Positions 26,628-34,629 are shown, numbered from the stretch's first letter. The stretch: DNA of 49,751 nucleotides from Streptomyces catenulae (GCF_000718015.1 NZ_JODY01000041.1:1-49751); one strand, 5' to 3'. Numbers and translations are program-made. Notes: generated by a model from the letters alone, not told the origin.

Positions 26628-27297
26628 TCAGTCGTTGAATGAGTTCAGCGTTGAAGATTCAGCCTCCAGCCCATATTGCGAAATATGGTTTGCCCTACCG
26701 CCAGGCTTCCTTGAGGTCCCCCTTGCAGTAGAGACTGAAAGCGGCGAAGACACCGCTCTAGAGGCCCAGCTCGGCAGCATCCTCCCCAGAGATCAACACC
26801 TATCACTGTTGGCCGATATGGAAGATGCCCGCACCATGAGGGATCTCCTGGCCCAGAATGGCACCATCCACTTCTCGATCGGCGTTCATCAGACAGAGTC
26901 CGGGGAAATCCTCCACTCTGCATTCCTAATCCGATGGGAAGAGACAGCGTGGACACCCACAAATCTTGCAGCAGCAAGGGCTGTCCTCGCGTCTACAGAA
27001 ACACAAGCATCAGAGTTGGTCGATCTACCGTGCGGCCCCGCCGCCATCTCGGAATGCCTGACAAAGCAGGACGAAAAGCAAGTTTTTCAACTAACCGGAT
27101 ACCTTCCCCACCCAGATGGCAACCGCGTCGCCGTACTGTCTCTGAGCACTACGGCGGCCGCGGATCTTGCAGCATTCAGGGACATGTTCCGCGGAATCAT
27201 CCGTATGGTCAGTTTTGTCAATCCCCTGCCGGCTCACCTGCAGGAGCACGTACAGGAGCGCCCGGAAGTTGCCGCTGCGCGCGCCGCTTTCGGTTGA
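26614..27297 (+). CDS. Unknown acidic protein of T7SS-like cassette
   Basis: 227 aa; I do not recognise the family. It is acidic, soluble and without a signal peptide. It looks like alternating strands and helices: a conserved-looking opening YCEIWFALPPGFLEVPL, a helical middle, a segment QVFQLTGYLPHPDGNRVAVLSLSTT, and an end DMFRGIIRMVSFVNPLP. The start overlaps the preceding gene by 14 bases, indicating co-translation. By position it could be a dedicated chaperone (as EspG is for ESX substrates) or an immunity protein, but no sequence feature proves either. Low-GC composition continues through most of it. Confidence 0.65.
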   Translation: MSDTDQSLNEFSVEDSASSPYCEIWFALPPGFLEVPLAVETESGEDTALEAQLGSILPRDQHLSLLADMEDARTMRDLLAQNGTIHFSIGVHQTESGEILHSAFLIRWEETAWTPTNLAAARAVLASTETQASELVDLPCGPAAISECLTKQDEKQVFQLTGYLPHPDGNRVAVLSLSTTAAADLAAFRDMFRGIIRMVSFVNPLPAHLQEHVQERPEVAAARAAFG

Positions 27298-27310
27298 GGA
27301 TCGGAGAACT

Positions 27311-27934
27311 GTGGAGAACGGAGCGACGGCCGACGGGTGGGGCGGCTGTGCCTGGGACGAGCCAGCCACGCGGCGGGCATGGCGGCGTACCGCCTGCTTC
27401 CGCTTTGCCGTCCTGGTGTGTTGCCTGGTCGGGTTCTGTGCCTGGCTGTTCGCCGTGGTCATGACCCCTGTGTGGCTGCTCGTGCTCTGGCTGCCGGTGT
27501 TGTGTATCGGCCTCTGGTACACGCTGCTGGCCGTGAGCGGGGCCGCGACGCTGCTCGGTGTGCGCCGCGTACTGCGCGTGTACCCGTGGCAGGCCGACGG
27601 GGCGGAGGTCTCTACGGGAAAGGGCGGCGGCGCGCGGTTCACGGTGGCGGATCCGGAGCGGCCGGGCACGGCGGTACGTCTGAGCCACGGCGGTGTAATC
27701 GGTACGGGGCGTCACTTCTGGGTCCGCACCGCGCGGTCCGGGCGGTGCACAGTGGCGTGGTTCGCGGGCGACCCACGGTACGTCGGAGTGGTAGCGACTC
27801 CCGGCCCCGGGAACCTGCTGCGGGTGGCGCAGCGCGAGGCGCTGGACGCGCAGATGTCCCCACGCAGCCGTGGGGTGAGCGCCGAGGCCCGTGCCCGGGC
27901 GCGGGCCGCCGGGGCACGCGTCGGAGGCGCGTGA
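27311..27934 (+). CDS. Two-TM membrane protein closing the T7SS-like cassette
   Basis: 207 aa. Two adjacent membrane helices (about residues 31–52 and 55–80, FAVLVCCLVGFCAWLFAVVM and VWLLVLWLPVLCIGLWYTLLAV) are followed by a soluble domain with strands (ARFTVADPERPGTAVRLSHGG) and a basic Arg/Ala tail. The GTG at 27311 follows GGAG and is 13 bp after the previous stop. Its GC content is higher (40 of 60 at 27481–27540) than the first three genes. Family not recognised; proteins of this type are seen beside WXG genes in Streptomyces, which suggests a membrane role in the same system. Confidence 0.6.
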   Translation: MENGATADGWGGCAWDEPATRRAWRRTACFRFAVLVCCLVGFCAWLFAVVMTPVWLLVLWLPVLCIGLWYTLLAVSGAATLLGVRRVLRVYPWQADGAEVSTGKGGGARFTVADPERPGTAVRLSHGGVIGTGRHFWVRTARSGRCTVAWFAGDPRYVGVVATPGPGNLLRVAQREALDAQMSPRSRGVSAEARARARAAGARVGGA

Positions 27935-28008
27935 CGTGACACGGCACGGTGCCCCACCTGTCCGTTGACGGAATCGGGGGCCGGGGGCGCTGGCCCTGCC
28001 GCGGTTCG

Positions 28009-28027
28009 GCGGGCGACAGCCGCCCGC
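28009..28027. terminator. Short hairpin between convergent genes
   Basis: GCGGGCG (28009–28015) pairs with CGCCCGC (28021–28027) around ACAGC. It lies just past the small membrane gene stop (28032, minus) and 75 bp after the T7SS-like cassette. Confidence 0.45.
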
Positions 28028-28031
28028 TCCG

Positions 28032-28256
28032 TCAGCCTGCGGGCGCCGCCTCCGCCTCCGCCGCCCGGGTCATCCGGTCGCGGCGGACGTAGAACCACGC
28101 CATGTTGCTGGAGATACCGGCCATCAGGATCCAGACGATGCCGAGCAGGCTGCCCTGGACGAAGGAGACGACGGCTGCCGCCACGGCGAGGACGCAGACC
28201 ACGACGGCGAAGACGGCCAGTCGGGGTGCCGGGCGGGACGAGGGTGCGGAGGGCAT
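28032..28256 (-). CDS. Small two-TM membrane protein
   Basis: 74 aa. Two hydrophobic helices (RLAVFAVVVCVLAVAAAVV and GSLLGIVWILMAGISSNMAWF) followed by a basic linker and an Ala/Glu tail. The ATG at 28256 has AGGAG ten bases upstream. It lies downstream of the F420 reductase gene on the same strand, 143 bp away. Function unknown; similar short membrane proteins are conserved in Streptomyces. Confidence 0.7.
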   Translation of the reverse strand: MPSAPSSRPAPRLAVFAVVVCVLAVAAAVVSFVQGSLLGIVWILMAGISSNMAWFYVRRDRMTRAAEAEAAPAG

Positions 28257-28399
28257 GGCGGTCGGCTCCTGTCGGGAATGGTGTGGTCCCTCCCAGTGTC
28301 CCCCATGGGTTCCGGGGGCCCGGCGGGGGTCGGGGCGTGGGGCGGCGCGCCCGGCACCGGCCGCGCCGTACCCCGCCGGGCGGCTCCCCTCGGGGCGGC

Positions 28400-29149
28400 T
28401 CAGACGTCGGTGAGGCGCACCCCCGCGTGGGCCTTGTGGCGGCGGTTGACGGAGATCAGGTTGGCGACGAGGGATTCGACCTGGTGGGCGTTGCGCAGAC
28501 GGCCCGCGAAGACGCCGCGCATGCCGGGGATGCGGCCGGCGAGGGCCTGGACGAGGTCGGTGTCGGCGCGGGACTCGCCGAGGACCATCACATCGGTGTC
28601 GATCTCGTGGGTCTCCGGGTCCTGGAGGAGGACGGCGGAGAGGTGGTGGAAGGCGGCGGTGACGCGGGAGCCGGGCAGCAGGGCGGCGGCCTGCTCGGCG
28701 GCGCTGCCCTCCTCGGGCTTGAGGGCGTAGGCGCCCTTCTTGTCGAAGCCGAGGGGGTTGACGCAGTCGATGACCAGCTTGCCGGTCAGCTCCTCGCGGA
28801 GGGATTCGAGGGTCTTGGCGTGGCCGTCCCAGGGCACCGCGATGATCACGATGTCGCTGCGGCGGGCGCACTCGGCGTTGTCGGCGCCCTCGACGCCGTG
28901 GCCGAGTTCGGCGGCGGCGGACTGCGCGCGGTCGGCGGCGCGGGAGCCGATGATCACCTTCTGTCCGGCCTTGGCGAGGCGGTAGGCGAGACCGCGGCCC
29001 TGGTCGCCGGTGCCGCCGAGGACGCCGACGGTGAGGCCGGAGACGTCGGGCAGGTCCCACGGGTCGCGCTTGAGGGCGGCCTTGGCGCGGGTCGCGGCGT
29101 TCTCGGAGAGGGCGGGATCGGCGGCGGGGTTCTGGTCAGCAGTAGTCAT
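28400..29149 (-). CDS. npdG: NADPH-dependent F420 reductase
   Basis: 249 aa. Exchanges hydride between NADP(H) and deazaflavin cofactor F420. The Rossmann motif VGVLGGTGDQGRGLAYRL begins at about residue 41, followed by VIIGSR (NADP-phosphate recognition) and the family signatures IVIIAVPWDGHAKTL, KLVIDCVNPLGF and VTAAFHHLSAVLL. The start is the ATG at 29149; an upstream ATG at 29188 adds 13 residues and is less likely. In Streptomyces this enzyme supplies reduced F420 for reductases in tetracycline or lincosamide-type pathways and general redox metabolism. The extra 35-residue N-terminus before the Rossmann fold is usual for actinobacteria. Confidence 0.9.
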   Translation of the reverse strand: MTTADQNPAADPALSENAATRAKAALKRDPWDLPDVSGLTVGVLGGTGDQGRGLAYRLAKAGQKVIIGSRAADRAQSAAAELGHGVEGADNAECARRSDIVIIAVPWDGHAKTLESLREELTGKLVIDCVNPLGFDKKGAYALKPEEGSAAEQAAALLPGSRVTAAFHHLSAVLLQDPETHEIDTDVMVLGESRADTDLVQALAGRIPGMRGVFAGRLRNAHQVESLVANLISVNRRHKAHAGVRLTDV

Positions 29150-29240
29150 GGCAGTGATGGTGCCATGGGCGGCGGGGGCGCGGATCATGCTGTGGACGGG
29201 CTTTCCGATCTTGGTCCGGGGGCCGCGGGGGCGCCCGCCG

Positions 29241-30086
29241 TCACGCCTTGAGACCGCCGTCGGCCAGCCCCGTCCGCCAGTACCGCTGGAGGACCGTCAT
29301 CAGGATCATCAGCGGGACGACGGAGAGCAGCGCGCCGCCGACCGTGTACTGGTAGAGGACGGGGTGGCGGTCGGCGTAGCCGGTCCAGGTGGTGAGGCCG
29401 AGTTGGACGGGGTAGAGCCGCGAGTCGGAGAGCATCACCAGCGGCAGGAAGTAGTTGTTCCAGATGTGTACGAACTGGAAGAGGAAGACGGTGACGAGGG
29501 CGGGCGTCATCAGCCGCAGCCCGAGCGTGGCGAAGATCCGGCTCTCCCCCGCGCCGTCGATCCGCGCCGCCTCCAGGAGCGCGTCCGGGACGGCGGCGGT
29601 GGCGTAGATCCGGCAGAGGTAGACGCCGAACGGGCTGACGGTGCCGGGCAGCAGGACCGCCCAGTAGGTGTCGGCCAGGCCCAGGTCGCTGAAGAGGAAG
29701 TAGAGCGGGAGGGCCAGGGCGGTGCCGGGGAGCAGGACCCCGGCGAGGACCACCCGGAAGACCGTCTCGCGGCCACGGAAGGGGTACTTGGCGAGGGCGA
29801 AGCCCGCGGCGGCGGCCAGCAGGGTGGCGGCGGTGGCGCCGATCCCGGCGTAGAGCAGGGAGTTGGCGAACCAGCGGACGTAGACGCCGTGGTCGTAGGT
29901 GAGGACGGCGCCGAGGCGGTCGAGCGGGTGCGGGTGGGCGAACCAGAAGCCGAAGGTGCCGAAGAGGTCGGCGGTGTTCTTGGTGGCGGAGACGGCGAGC
30001 CAGTAGACGGGGGTGAGGAAGTACAGGGCGGCGACGGTGAGGAGGGAGGCGGTCAGGATGCGGTGGCGCAGCGGCGGGGTGGTCAT
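29241..30086 (-). CDS. Carbohydrate ABC permease, MalG type
   Basis: 281 aa, six TM helices. The EAA loop EAARIDGAGESRIFATLGLRL contacts the ATPase. The conserved C-terminal QRYWRTGLADGGLKA is typical of CUT1 sugar permeases. It overlaps the upstream permease by ATGA. No ATPase gene is present, so the shared MsiK-type ATPase encoded elsewhere is expected to energise it. Last gene of the sialidase–ABC operon. Confidence 0.93.
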   Translation of the reverse strand: MTTPPLRHRILTASLLTVAALYFLTPVYWLAVSATKNTADLFGTFGFWFAHPHPLDRLGAVLTYDHGVYVRWFANSLLYAGIGATAATLLAAAAGFALAKYPFRGRETVFRVVLAGVLLPGTALALPLYFLFSDLGLADTYWAVLLPGTVSPFGVYLCRIYATAAVPDALLEAARIDGAGESRIFATLGLRLMTPALVTVFLFQFVHIWNNYFLPLVMLSDSRLYPVQLGLTTWTGYADRHPVLYQYTVGGALLSVVPLMILMTVLQRYWRTGLADGGLKA

Positions 30087-31066
30087 CCGCGGTCCGTTCC
30101 GCGTCCGGCGGTCAGCCGCAGGAAGCCGAAGGAGAGGACGCAGGCGACGAGGGCGAGCAGCACCGCCTCGGCGGCGGCGAGGTGCGGGTTGTCGCCGGTG
30201 AACGCCTCGCTGTAGGCGTGCAGGTTGGGGGTGTAGCCGGAGTCGATGGCGGAGGCGAGGGGGCGCAGGACCATCGGTTCGGCGAAGAGCTGGAGGGTGC
30301 CGATGATGCTGAAGACGCCGGTGAGGACGAGCGCGGGGCGGATCAGCGGGATCTTGATGTGCCGGGCGAGGTGCCAGGCGTTGGCGCCGTCGATCCGGGC
30401 GGCTTCGTACAGCTCCGGGGGTACGGCCTTGAGCTGGGCGATCAGGACGAGCATGTTGTAGCCGGTGAACTGCCAGGTCACGATGTTGGCGAGGGACCAC
30501 AGGACGGTGTCGCGGGCGAGGAAGTCGATCTGTACGCCCAGGTGTCCGGCGATCTCGACGAGCGGGCTGATGCCGGGGACGTAGAGGAAGCCCCACAGGA
30601 GCGAGGCGATGACGCCGGGGACGCCGTACGGGAGGAAGAAGGCGGTCCGGAAGAAGGGGACGCCGCGGGCGCTCGCGCTCTCCAGGAGGAGGGCGAGGGC
30701 GGTGGCGAGGACGATCATCAGGGGGATCTGGACGGCGCCGAAGAGCAGCACCCGGCCGAATCCGGAGAGGAAGGTCGGATCTCCCAGCGCCTGGGCGTAG
30801 TTGTCGAGCCCGGCGAACGTCTCGGTCGGGTGGCCGCCGAGGCCCAGCGGTCCGGTGCGGTGGGTGCGGTGGACGCTCTGGTACACCGCGTACCCGAGCG
30901 GGGCGAGGAAGCAGAGGACGAAGAGGGCGAGGAAGGGCAGGAGGAGGACGGCGGCGGCGCGGGTGTGGCGGGTCCGGGTACGGCCCGGGCGGCGGCCGTG
31001 CGGGGGGCGTGCGGGGCGGGCGTGGGCGCGGGGGGCGCGCGGGCGGGTGACGGCGGTGCGGCTCAT
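30083..31066 (-). CDS. Carbohydrate ABC permease, MalF type
   Basis: 327 aa. A basic, Arg/Pro/His-rich N-terminus of about 35 residues precedes six TM helices. The EAA motif is YEAARIDGANAWHLARHIKIPL. Start at 31066 (ATG) overlaps the stop of the binding-protein gene by four bases. Forms the import channel with the MalG-type subunit and receives its ligand from the lipoprotein encoded upstream. Confidence 0.93.
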   Translation of the reverse strand: MSRTAVTRPRAPRAHARPARPPHGRRPGRTRTRHTRAAAVLLLPFLALFVLCFLAPLGYAVYQSVHRTHRTGPLGLGGHPTETFAGLDNYAQALGDPTFLSGFGRVLLFGAVQIPLMIVLATALALLLESASARGVPFFRTAFFLPYGVPGVIASLLWGFLYVPGISPLVEIAGHLGVQIDFLARDTVLWSLANIVTWQFTGYNMLVLIAQLKAVPPELYEAARIDGANAWHLARHIKIPLIRPALVLTGVFSIIGTLQLFAEPMVLRPLASAIDSGYTPNLHAYSEAFTGDNPHLAAAEAVLLALVACVLSFGFLRLTAGRGTDRG

Positions 31067-32391
31067 GTGCCGCTCACCGCGTCGAGGCCCTTGTTCCGCA
31101 GGTCGGTGACGGTGGCGCGCTGGACGTCGGCGAGGACGGAGCGGAACGGGGTGCCGTCGGCGAGGGCGCGGGTGAAGGCGTCGCCGAGGCGCTGGTAGAG
31201 GGTGTCGACGCCGGGGCCCCATTTCCAGGCGGTGTCGACATGGGCTCCGGCGTCGGCGAAGACCTTGCTGTACTCCTGGCCGCCGAAGAAGGCACGGTCG
31301 ACGTCGAGATCGGTGGTGGCATAACCCTTCACGGTGCCGGGAAATCCGTATCCGCCGTCGATGAGGAGGGCGACGGATTTCGGGTCGGTGTTGAGCCAGA
31401 GCGCGAATTCCAGGGCGTCCTCGGGATAGGGGGCGGCGGCGAGGACGGCGGTGGTGGAGCCGCCCCAATTCGCCTGTGCGTCGCCGCCTTTCCGCCATTG
31501 CGGAAGGGGCGCCACCCGCCATTTCCCGGCGGTCGCGGGCGCGTTCCCGGCGAGCAGGGCATCGCCCCAACTGGCGCCGATCCAGGCGGGAATCGCGCCG
31601 GTCTGGATGTCCTTGTACCAGGCGTTCTGCCGGTCCGGGATCGTCTTGACGAGTTTCCTTTTGACGAGGGATTCCCAGTGGTCGGCGACGCGGCGGGTGG
31701 GGGTGTCGTCGAGGTGGACGGTCCAGGTCTCGCCGCGGGCGGCGTACCAGGTGGCGCCCGCCTGCCAGGCGAGACCGGCGAAGCGGTTGCCGTTGGTGGG
31801 CGCGAAGGTGTCGATCCAGGCGCCCTTCTTGCGGATGACGGCGGCGGCGCTCTCGTACGCGTCCCAGGTTTCCGGTGGCTCCAGGCCCCATTTCCGGAAG
31901 AGGTCGTGGCGGTAGAAGAGGCCCATGGGTCCGGATGCCTGGGGAATGGCGTAGATGCCGTCGCCGAAGACGGATTGCTGCCACTGCCAGCCGACGAATC
32001 GGGTGCGGTGGCGGGCGGCGTCGAGGGTGGCGAGGTCGTAGAGCCCGTTGTCGAGCAGGAAACTGGGGATGACCGGGTATTCGATCTGGGCGAGGTCCGG
32101 CGGATTTCCGGCTTTGATGGCCGCGTGCATCTTGGCGTACTGCTGGCCGTTGACCGCGGAGACCTTTTCGACGGTGACGTGGACGTCGGGGTGGGTGCGG
32201 TTCCAGAGGTCGACGGGTCTGTCGATACCGGGGACCCAGGACCAGAAACTGAGCTGGATCTTCTCGCCCTTCTTACGGCGGCGGGGTGCGGCGGGCCGGT
32301 CGGCGGCGCCGGAGCACCCGGCGAGGGGGGCGGTGGCCGCGGCGGCTGCCGTGCCGAGGACCGTTCTGCGGCGCAGGGGGCGGTGGATCAC
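31063..32391 (-). CDS. Extracellular solute-binding lipoprotein, family 1
   Basis: 442 aa. The N-terminus has a twin-arginine-like RRRTVLG followed by a lipobox LAGC (Cys26), so it is probably a Tat-exported lipoprotein. IQLSFWSWVPGIDRPVDLWNRTHPDV is the first strand-helix of the sugar-binding fold, and AIPQASGPMGLFYRHDLF is the family-1 signature. It is Trp-rich, as expected for stacking against a sugar ligand. Context (sialidase upstream by 4-base overlap, NanT and aldolase nearby) suggests sialic acid or sialylated oligosaccharides as ligand. Stretches near 31310–31660 are somewhat richer in A/T than flanks. Confidence 0.88.
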   Translation of the reverse strand: MIHRPLRRRTVLGTAAAAATAPLAGCSGAADRPAAPRRRKKGEKIQLSFWSWVPGIDRPVDLWNRTHPDVHVTVEKVSAVNGQQYAKMHAAIKAGNPPDLAQIEYPVIPSFLLDNGLYDLATLDAARHRTRFVGWQWQQSVFGDGIYAIPQASGPMGLFYRHDLFRKWGLEPPETWDAYESAAAVIRKKGAWIDTFAPTNGNRFAGLAWQAGATWYAARGETWTVHLDDTPTRRVADHWESLVKRKLVKTIPDRQNAWYKDIQTGAIPAWIGASWGDALLAGNAPATAGKWRVAPLPQWRKGGDAQANWGGSTTAVLAAAPYPEDALEFALWLNTDPKSVALLIDGGYGFPGTVKGYATTDLDVDRAFFGGQEYSKVFADAGAHVDTAWKWGPGVDTLYQRLGDAFTRALADGTPFRSVLADVQRATVTDLRNKGLDAVSGT

Positions 32392-33479
32392 AGCAGCTCC
32401 TCCACGGGGATGCGGCGGAAGGTGAGCGTGGTGTACGCGCTGAAGTCGCCGGTCTCGTGGAGGAGTCCGACGGTGGCGGGGTCGACGCGGACGAGGTCGC
32501 CGTAGGCGGCGGGGCGGCCGGAGACGGTGTGCGCGGGGCGCCAGGTACGGCCGTGGTCGCGGCTGGCGCGGAGCGTCATCAGGGCGCGGGCGCCCGGGTC
32601 GGCGGGTCCGGAGTACAGCAGGGTGTCGTGGTCGGTGAGGTGGAGGAGGCTGCCCTGGCAGGGGGGTCCGGTGAGACCGGCCTGTGGGCGGAAGGGGGCG
32701 GTGAGGCGGGCGCCGCCGTCGGTGGAGCGGGCGTCGGCGTGGTGCCAGGCGGCGGGCGCCTGGTTGCGGGTGACGAAGTGGAGGGTGCCGTCGGGGAGTT
32801 CGGCGGCGGCGGTTTCGTTGGGTGCGACGGAGGGGTGGTGGCCGCCGTCGGTGAGGCCGATCCGCCAGGTGGCGCCGGAGTCGTCGCTGAGCAGGGTGTG
32901 GGCGCGGTCGCAGGCGGGTTCGGTGCCGTCGCCGTCCGGGCCGGTCGGCGGGACGGAGTGGTTGGCGGGGACGACGAGCCGCCCGGCGTGCGGGCCGTGG
33001 CGGAGCCGGAGGGCGTGGCCGGGGCCGGTGGCGTACCAGCGCCAGGAGGGGTGTTTGCCCTGGTCGGTGAGGTCGCGGGGCGGGGTCCAGGCGGCGCCGG
33101 AGTCGTCGCTGTGCTGGAGGTGGACGCGGCGGCCGTCGGCGGGGTTGACGAGGCCGCGGCGGATGCGGTCCTCGGTGGCGTCGGCGGCGTTGTGGACCTG
33201 GAGGAGCAGGATGCGGCCGGTGGCGAGGACGACGGGGGCGGGGTTCCCGGCGGTGCCGGTGCCGTTGCGGGCGACGACCTGGAGCGGGCCCCAGGTGCGT
33301 CCGCCGTCGGCGGAGCGTTTGAGGACGAGGTGGATGGTGCCGGTGTCGGCGGCGGAGTGGCGGCGCCCCTCGGCGAAGGCGAGCAGGTCACCGGAGCGGG
33401 CGCGGACGACGGCGGGGATCCGGAAGGCGGCGTAGCCGTCGTCCCCGGCGCGGTACGGCACCGACGTCTCGTATGCCAC
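32388..33479 (-). CDS. nanH: Sialidase (GH33/BNR-repeat) without signal peptide
   Basis: 363 aa from the GTG at 33479. It releases terminal sialic acid from glycoconjugates. FRIP motif at 19–22 (first Arg of the triad), then FAEGRRHSAADTG with the acid/base Asp, Glu in NETAAAELPDG, and the nucleophile Tyr in RPAAYGDLV. Asp-boxes SADGGRTW, SDDSGAAW and SDDSGATW are intact, RSTDGGARL and SRDHGRTW are degenerate. No signal peptide is visible from this start or from the longer one at 33545, so the enzyme seems cytoplasmic and would act on imported sialosides. First gene of the operon; its stop overlaps the binding-protein start. Confidence 0.88.
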   Translation of the reverse strand: MAYETSVPYRAGDDGYAAFRIPAVVRARSGDLLAFAEGRRHSAADTGTIHLVLKRSADGGRTWGPLQVVARNGTGTAGNPAPVVLATGRILLLQVHNAADATEDRIRRGLVNPADGRRVHLQHSDDSGAAWTPPRDLTDQGKHPSWRWYATGPGHALRLRHGPHAGRLVVPANHSVPPTGPDGDGTEPACDRAHTLLSDDSGATWRIGLTDGGHHPSVAPNETAAAELPDGTLHFVTRNQAPAAWHHADARSTDGGARLTAPFRPQAGLTGPPCQGSLLHLTDHDTLLYSGPADPGARALMTLRASRDHGRTWRPAHTVSGRPAAYGDLVRVDPATVGLLHETGDFSAYTTLTFRRIPVEELL

Positions 33480-33503
33480 GGGGCACCCCCATCGGCCGGA
33501 CGT

Positions 33504-33520
33504 AGGACGTCCCTCGTCCT
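33504..33520. promoter_or_regulatory. Operator of the sialidase–ABC operon
   Basis: AGGACG (33504–33509) and CGTCCT (33515–33520) flank TCCCT. With the preceding T it reads TAGGACGTCCCTCGTCCT, which matches the site in front of the aldolase gene (TAGGACATCCCATGTCCG) at 14 of 18 positions. It is 25 bp before the sialidase GTG. Probable target of the GntR/FCD regulator. Confidence 0.6.
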
Positions 33521-33814
33521 GCGGTGACCATAAGGAGCCCCCCACAGAGCGTCAAGAGACCGGGGATGTCCCGATTTCGTGTCGCGGGGGTCGGCGACGA
33601 TGGAACTGACGGAGCGTTAACTTCCGGTGAACCGGGGCGGATTGCGGAGGGGCGGCGCCTGGCGGGAGGCGTACGGCGGCGCCCCGGCCCCTCCGGGGGT
33701 GCGAACCGGATCCGGCCACCCGGGAGCGCCCGGAAGCCGGTCACCCTCGCGCGTACCGCCCGCAACCGACCGGCCCGGGGCACCCCCGGAGCCGCACCCG
33801 CTCCCCGCCCCGTC

Positions 33815-34498
33815 TCACTCCGCCAACCGTCGCCGGATGTCGCCGAAGTGCCGGTGCATCGCCTCGACCGCGCGGTCCCCGTCGCCGTCCTCCAGCGCGG
33901 CGACGATCTCGGCGTGCTGATGGTGGGTCACCCGCGGGTCCCGGGGACCGTCGGCGAGGTCGTCGCTGACCCGGCGCAGCGCGTCCCAGAAGGCGTCGAG
34001 GACGTCGCTGAGCAGTTGGTTGCCGAGGGAGCGGTAGAGCGCGAGGTGGAAGGCGCGGTCGGTGGAGCGGTTGACCTGCCCGGCGGCGGCCTCCTCCCCC
34101 ATGCGGTCGACGAGCCCCTTGAGCGCGGCGAGGTCCTCGGGCGGCAGATCGCGGGCGACGGCGGCGATGAGGCCGGACTCCAGCGCCTCGCGGACCTCCA
34201 TCAGCTCGTAGAGGCTGGATTCGCCCTGGTGGTGACGGACGGCGGCGCGGAAGGCGACGCCCTCGACGAACGGCTCGAGGGTGAGCGGCCCGACGTAGGT
34301 GCCGAAGCCGTGCCGGATCTCGACGATCCGCATGGCCTGGAGCGCCTTGAGCGCCTCCCGGACCGAGTTACGGCTGACGTCGAGGAGGGCGACCAGTTCG
34401 GCTTCGGTGGGCAGCGGGTCGCCCGGGGTGAGCCTGCGCTCCAGGATCAGCTGCTTGATCTGCGCCTGGACGTCCTCGGACAGCGTGCCTCGCGCCAT
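33815..34498 (-). CDS. GntR-family regulator with FCD domain, probable sialic-acid regulator
   Basis: 227 aa. Winged HTH at about 8–75 (LSEDVQAQIKQLI … LPTEAELVALLDVSRNSVREALKALQ … RHGFGTYV), then a helical FCD ligand domain with the metal/ligand-coordinating His residues (FHLALYRSLGNQLL; VTHHQHAEIVAALEDGD). This FadR-type group senses sugar acids, including the sialic-acid regulators NanR. The ATG at 34498 follows GGGAG. It lies between the two arms of the sialic-acid locus, divergent from the aldolase gene; both promoters carry the same inverted repeat, so it most likely represses both. Confidence 0.88.
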   Translation of the reverse strand: MARGTLSEDVQAQIKQLILERRLTPGDPLPTEAELVALLDVSRNSVREALKALQAMRIVEIRHGFGTYVGPLTLEPFVEGVAFRAAVRHHQGESSLYELMEVREALESGLIAAVARDLPPEDLAALKGLVDRMGEEAAAGQVNRSTDRAFHLALYRSLGNQLLSDVLDAFWDALRRVSDDLADGPRDPRVTHHQHAEIVAALEDGDGDRAVEAMHRHFGDIRRRLAE

Positions 34499-34604
34499 GA
34501 ATCTCCCTCTCCCGCGTCTGCCGTTGCGGCGGTCGGCGACGCGCCCCCGTACGGGGCCCGGCGCCCTTGACCGACCGCGTGTCCACCTGGCTATTGTGAC
34601 CCAG

Positions 34605-34629
34605 ACATAGGACATCCCATGTCCGATGT
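34605..34629. promoter_or_regulatory. Operator between GntR regulator and aldolase gene
   Basis: ACATAGGACAT (34605–34615), CCC, ATGTCCGATGT (34619–34629): arms match at 10 of 11 positions. The core GGACAT-CCC-ATGTCC is perfect. It lies between the divergent regulator and the aldolase–NanT unit, 50 bp before the aldolase ATG, and resembles the site at 33504–33520. Confidence 0.7.

Noticed and set aside
25018..27934. Complete type VII secretion system
   Set aside because: No EccB, EccC, EccD, EccE or mycosin genes are present; only substrate-like and accessory proteins are encoded.
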